DNA of 64,000 nt. Origin: Astropecten irregularis. Taxonomy: Eukaryota; Echinodermata; Asteroidea; Paxillosida; Astropectinidae. The position numbers and the translations under genes are program-made. This document shows positions 58,268 to 64,000 of this stretch, in pieces. The notes beneath the pieces are model-generated. The model saw nothing but the letters and a program-made list of their open reading frames with translations. It did no database searches and was not told the DNA's origin. The stretch lies in the NCBI GenBank assembly GCA_963971285.1, contig OZ020245.1:25000983-25064982 (forward strand), in the 5' to 3' direction. Every line of letters starts with the position of its first letter. The first letter of the stretch is position 1.

Positions 58268-58496
58268 CAGGTATGCAACTCTTCTGAAAATCCGAGGGTT
58301 TCCGCGTTTTTTTTAAATCAAGCCTAAACAAATTTTCGTGTTTTCAGCTCGTTTCTGACCGGTCGGCGTGCGCCGCGATCCGCGGTGCAAACGCGCGGAA
58401 CCTTGCCCCAGACCCCACGCCAATTCGCGTTCAGCGCTTCGCGCACAGTTTTATTTTCCTTCTTTTTTTTTTTAATTGAAGAGTTGCATGCCTGAT
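58268..58496. mobile_element. CAGGTATGCAACTCTTC-ended element with a CpG-rich centre
   Basis: Inverted ends of 17 bp (one mismatch). The centre (about 58350-58440) is CpG-dense in otherwise AT-rich surroundings. Immediately adjacent to an S-family repeat. Confidence 0.65.
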
Positions 58497-59430
58497 ATTG
58501 GAAAAACTGGCATCATGATCAACATGACAATACAAAGCAGCCTATTTCTTGCGACTTTATGAAGCATAGTTCCAGGACATGCACCATTTGGTAAAATTAG
58601 CTGTTAAACACTAGAGTTGTTAAGATTGAGGGCTGAATGGGGCTCCGCGCTTGAGCTATTTATAAAATACGCCCTTTATATCAACAGCTATAGTACCTGG
58701 ATGTTCGGACAAACTTCACAATGTTTAAGTGTAAGTTAATTGGGCAACGTGCGACTTGTTTGTCCAAACATCTTAATGTGACGTCAAGAGCGCTGAGCCC
58801 TATTGAGGCATAGCAAAGGTATTTGGTTGGTTAGTCATCTTACAACTTCACAACTTGCCAAGAGTATATTGGTTGCATGTGAGGGTAGAGAGGGCTTTGT
58901 TTGATGAGCCTTTTTTGTACGTAAGTTACAACCAGGGCCGTATACTCCCAAAGGAGTTGAAATGATTTTAAGAGTTTCAATTTTTTGGGTGGCCACGTTA
59001 AATGAAGATAATATTGTGATATGCAATGAGATTTCCTTTTATCTGATGAAAATGTCACAATGGAATTTTTTTCAGATTCCAACAGTTTCCAAAGAAACAA
59101 GGAATGCGTTCCACTCCAGCTAACTAAGCGCACAGCGCCACCGTTTTCAAACCGGAACGCGCTGTTCGCCAAACACGCACACAACGTTCACCTAACGTAC
59201 GTAGCTAACGGTGTAGAGGAGGTGTTTGCTGAAGTTGGCTAACTACATTTAATGAAAGATGGACGCAGTACGCAACACATGTTCGCAATTTCTGGCGTGT
59301 GCGTTCCACTACAAAATCCAAGCGTAACGCGAACAGAGCAAACATGTTGGCGTATGTCCGCGCAAGCAGAACACATCCAAGGTATACGTCATTTCTTTAG
59401 TTGCCTGATGAAGGTAGCTAGCAGTACCAG

Positions 59431-59737
59431 CAGGCGCGGTTCTAGAGTCAAAATTTTTGGGGGGCTAGAAGAGCCATTATTTTTTTTGGGGGGGGGGCTA
59501 GAAGACCCAATATTTTGGGTTCTTTTAACAGTCGCTTCTGCTATGTCTTATTAGGGGTCGAAAACATGCACATTATAGCCCACACAACGCGTTTTTTATG
59601 TAATTGGCGCTTAATAACTGAAAAAATCCAGTATTTTCAAGATTTTTTTTTTTTTCACTTGCATTTTTTTGGGGGGGGCTAGACAAAATTTTAGGGGGGC
59701 TACAGCCCCCCCTAGCCCCCCCGTAAAACCGCGCCTG
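59431..59737 (+). mobile_element. CAGGCGCGG-ended element with 8-bp target duplication
   Basis: Ends CAGGCGCGGTT and AAACCGCGCCTG, flanked by an exact AGTACCAG duplication (59423-59430 and 59738-59745). G-rich and T-rich interior, no coding capacity. Confidence 0.87.
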
Positions 59738-59749
59738 AGTACCAGCAGC

Positions 59750-61086
59750 CAAAACTTCGCTACCAGCAACACGTTATCGCATGACTGAATAACCCTTTCC
59801 TTTCTATATGTCTTTATAGGTAAGAATCACATTACACAGTGGGTAACATTTTTCAAGATATAAATTCATAAAACCGACCTGACATTAATTACTCACTATA
59901 AAAACATCACTTATTAAACATTTAATAAATATGCATGACTGACGAAATAACTTAATAAAAGCATTGCCAGACAACTATTGAATAAAAACACGCCTTGTTG
60001 ATGCAACACAAAAACCAGGCAAATATGTAGCGTAGAAAGACAATATAATTCATTATAGGGTTTAGTTAGTAGAAACATATTTCTAGAAATGGATATCATA
60101 ATCTATTTCTCAAATTAACATGAAAGGTAAGTATGACATGAGATCCAGAACATGTCACTTTAAAACAAAATTACTGTACTTCAGAATTAAATACATCTCC
60201 ATTATAAATAGCACAAAGACAGGTTAGAAGTCTCACTGAATGCAGTGATCTGAAGTCAGGGTATGCCAGTGGATACCACATGATAAACCAATACAGTTTT
60301 TATATTTAAAACCCAAATTCTATGAACTTCTGTGTGGAAGAAACACCATAAACAAACAGCCCCCTTACATGGTATAGATATTATAATACATGTGTACAGC
60401 ACATAAAGTAGCATTTTCATAATCAAAGACAAAATAAACCGATACAACTTTTTCAAAGTAACAAAAGCTTTTAAATATATCTTAATAATAATAAGCTTAG
60501 ATTATATATTGAATTTCTTTTTTTGTTAAGGCTGCAGACGCTGTATCCTGCCTTAAAAAATGGTGGACCATAATTGGTTAAAACATCTCCTCAACTTTTA
60601 TAAATATTTACACATAAATATAGAGCAAAAATAATATTAAATTTACCAATTGTGAATATGCTTTCATATCCAACCAACAGACATCATCTTCAGAACATCA
60701 TTAAAAATAATATTTTTAGTGAGTAGCACAGCTTTTCTGATCAAATTGAAGAATTATGATTTTCCAGACGTACATTTGGGGCATTCCACAAGCTTTCCTT
60801 ATGTTCAGATACTACATGTACATGTATATTCTAGTCAGCAATACATATGTTGCTATTTGAGCATTCCTACTTGAAATAAACACTTTATGGATGGGTTTGA
60901 TGAATTTTAAATACACTTTTAAAATTAACACTGAAATGCTTACTGCCGGTGACTGACTACAACGACAAAAGCAATGCAACAAATAAATGAATGCATGTGT
61001 CATCATTGAAAAGACGATGAAACTCATATACGACAAATTGCCTTGTCTCCGTCATGATGAATCAGACTTATTATCATGACCTGACA
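59750..61086. other. Presumed 3' UTR / downstream region of the TRIM9-like gene
   Basis: Low-repeat, AT-rich sequence immediately beyond the minus-strand stop. A long 3' UTR is plausible but its end is not identified. Confidence 0.4.
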
Positions 61087-62304
<1,218 letters not shown>

Positions 62305-62407
62305 CTGTGAAGAGCATTGAAACACATCAATGTTAGTGGATATAGAATATTGCAAGACAAACACAGGATGTGCTATCAGAGTATTTGATCAAACACAAGG
62401 AAATACC

Positions 62408-62753
62408 TAGTCTATGTGATAGACGCACTCGCCATACAGCGAGCGAGCATCTCTCACATGTGTGCAGATTCCCTGATTAATTATGCAAGCCAAACCAGCA
62501 CTGACTACTCTAAGTTTTGACCAATCAGAGGGCATCTATTATCATACCGGCGAGTGCGTCTATCACGAAGATAGGTGATGCCGCGCGAACTTGCAAAATT
62601 GACCAATTAGCATTCTCCATCACAATCCTGACGGAAATGTTCTAAAAACAGATCTGATTGGCTGATGTGTTGTGTTGCATAAAATTTGCATGCACGCACG
62701 TATCAGACGTTCAAACGTAATTGTACGGAGTAGAATGGGTGATACTCAGACTA
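62408..62753. repeat. Family I repeat, most complete copy
   Basis: TAGTCTATGTGATAGACGC to GGTGATACTCAGACTA, reverse to the 18226 copy, with outer ends TAGTCT and AGACTA. Upstream of the TRIM9-like FN3 exon. Confidence 0.75.
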
Positions 62754-62906
62754 GGAAATACCATGATTATAAGAGAATAACGTGCCTAAGAGAAACGTGA
62801 CAAACATTTTGAAAGAGACATGCCTGCATACATCAGGATTCAGTAATCAAACATGTGTCTCAATGTTTGTTTCATGAAAAAATCTTACATAGCCTGTAAC
62901 ATCTTA

Positions 62907-63391
62907 ATAGCGCTCCGCACTTGCGCTAAAAATAGCACCGGCTCAGACAAACATTGCAACCATGCAAACGTGTGCGCGTCCATATGTACAATGTTTTATA
63001 TGTCCATATTTGTACAATGTGTGAGACAATGTTTGTCTGACATCCAGGGATTTTGTGACGTCATTACAGGGCTCGAATTTCGTGAAAAAAAAAGCACTGG
63101 ACAGGTCTAGTAACTGGAGCATTTTACTAGACCTGGACCTGGACCTTTTTAACTGACATGGGGTCCCAGTCCCCATGTCAGACGATCATCGCAACTAGGA
63201 AAACAGTAATTGTATGCAATATTGTGTCCAAAATAATTAATTTAGGCACCATTTTAACTGTGCAAGGAAAATAAAATCAGTAGACAGTCGGACTAGTGTA
63301 GTACACACTTTACTAGAAAACACTGAAATCACTAGACTCGGTCCACGGTCTTGTGGATATTTCGAGCCCTGCATTAGTGCGGAGCGCTATT
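62907..63391. mobile_element. Outer inverted-repeat element with a nested insertion
   Basis: AATAGCGCTCCGCACT at 62907 is matched by its inverse at about 63376-63391. The 63067-63371 element is inserted inside, close to the right end. Confidence 0.55.
63067..63371. mobile_element. CAGGGCTCGAA-ended element
   Basis: Ends CAGGGCTCGAATTTCG and ATTTCGAGCCCTG; CATTA flanks both sides (63062-63066 and 63372-63376). Contains an internal hairpin, CTGACATGGGG...CCCCATGTCAG. Such ends are typical of hAT-like non-autonomous elements. Confidence 0.75.
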
Positions 63392-63750
63392 GCACATTTA
63401 GGGCTTTTGGTGACAAAGGAGCCCCAAAAGATGAAATTAAGGTACGAGGCAAATCTTGCATGGGATGGGTCAAACTTATTTTGCCCAATGCCAACAAAAT
63501 CTGAAAATGACCGTCTGTGTTTAATATAGCAAGATAGTACGTAATATTTGCGCTGCGTGTAGACACATAGCATGATTCAAGGCAGCACCGCAGAAGTGAA
63601 TATCATCAAAGGAGACTTGAAAATAAATTGTACAATTCAAAACATTTGAAGGGGAATTGGGGTAGAAAATTGAAATGTAATCTGATTTTAGGTTAAAATC
63701 TGATAAGTTGCATCTCTGTATACTCACTGATAAAACCCACACATAAATCT

Positions 63751-63936
63751 AATGGACCTTTCCCATGAAATATGTTAATTAGATACGCGCAAATGCATCA
63801 CTGGTTGGCAAGCTACATGCCCTCTGCGTTGTATGTGGTACGTACATGCCTAATGGAGCTGCAACTTTCTTGCCAACCAGTAGTGCATTTGCGCGTGCGC
63901 ATATCTAATTAGCATATTTCATGGGAAAGGTCCATT
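63751..63936. mobile_element. Fold-back element with about 60-bp arms
   Basis: AATGGACCTTTCCCATGAAA and the inverse TTTCATGGGAAAGGTCCATT enclose arms matching through CTGGTTGGCAAG, with a short central loop. Confidence 0.8.
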
Positions 63937-64000
63937 GCCTAGAGCCTTCCACTTCACTTCTTTAATGAAGACCAAAAATATCAACTTGAAATGCATGCGC

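Noticed and set aside
59040-59400. GC-richer stretch with overlapping frames at 59060 and 59252
   Set aside because: No recognisable domain, no splice context and no family similarity; may be old repeat sequence.

Overview
This is an intron-rich animal genome window, not bacterial: there are long AT-rich introns, canonical GT/AG splice sites, four minisatellites and dozens of short inverted-repeat transposons. The protein families (SLC46, TMEM26, TRIM9, eIF4A3, plus a secreted proteinase K-like S8 protease) and the recurring AGGCCT and TACATGTA words suggest a marine invertebrate deuterostome, most likely an echinoderm. That assignment is inference; no species is claimed.

Gene layout. (1) 1974-7253 (+) and 10075-13670 (-) are two SLC46-family MFS transporters arranged tail to tail. 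Both have five coding exons with identical internal exon lengths (132, 84 and 157 nt), so they are an inverted tandem duplication. (2) 17099-25470 (-) is a complete seven-exon secreted subtilase with signal peptide, I9 propeptide and catalytic Asp/His/Ser, including one GC-AG intron. (3) 29314-36709 (-) is a complete three-exon TMEM26. (4) 45293-51088 (+) is a complete twelve-exon EIF4A3, the DEAD-box core of the exon junction complex. (5) 61087-62304 (-) holds the last two coding exons (FN3 end and SPRY) of a TRIM9/TRIM67-type E3 ligase whose 5' part lies beyond the right edge. No operon-like logic links these genes; they are neighbours with unrelated cellular roles.

Between and inside the genes the window is dominated by non-autonomous mobile DNA. 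Two families (A and B) end in AGG and sit at TTAA. Several elements have CAG...CTG ends, two of them with exact 8-bp target duplications. There are fold-back elements, repeats carrying antisense and sense tRNA-like segments at their two ends, and a 4.08-kb TTAA-flanked element (37740-41821) with about 1.29-kb terminal inverted repeats around decayed, transposase-like coding remnants and a perfect 60-bp palindrome. Minisatellites of 16, 19-20, 21-25 and 64 bp are present. The transposon nest is the most unusual part of the window; the protein-coding genes are conventional.

Gene models were built by reading splice sites and frame by eye. Internal exons are well supported by phase and family similarity. 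UTRs, transcription starts and exact repeat borders are approximate.
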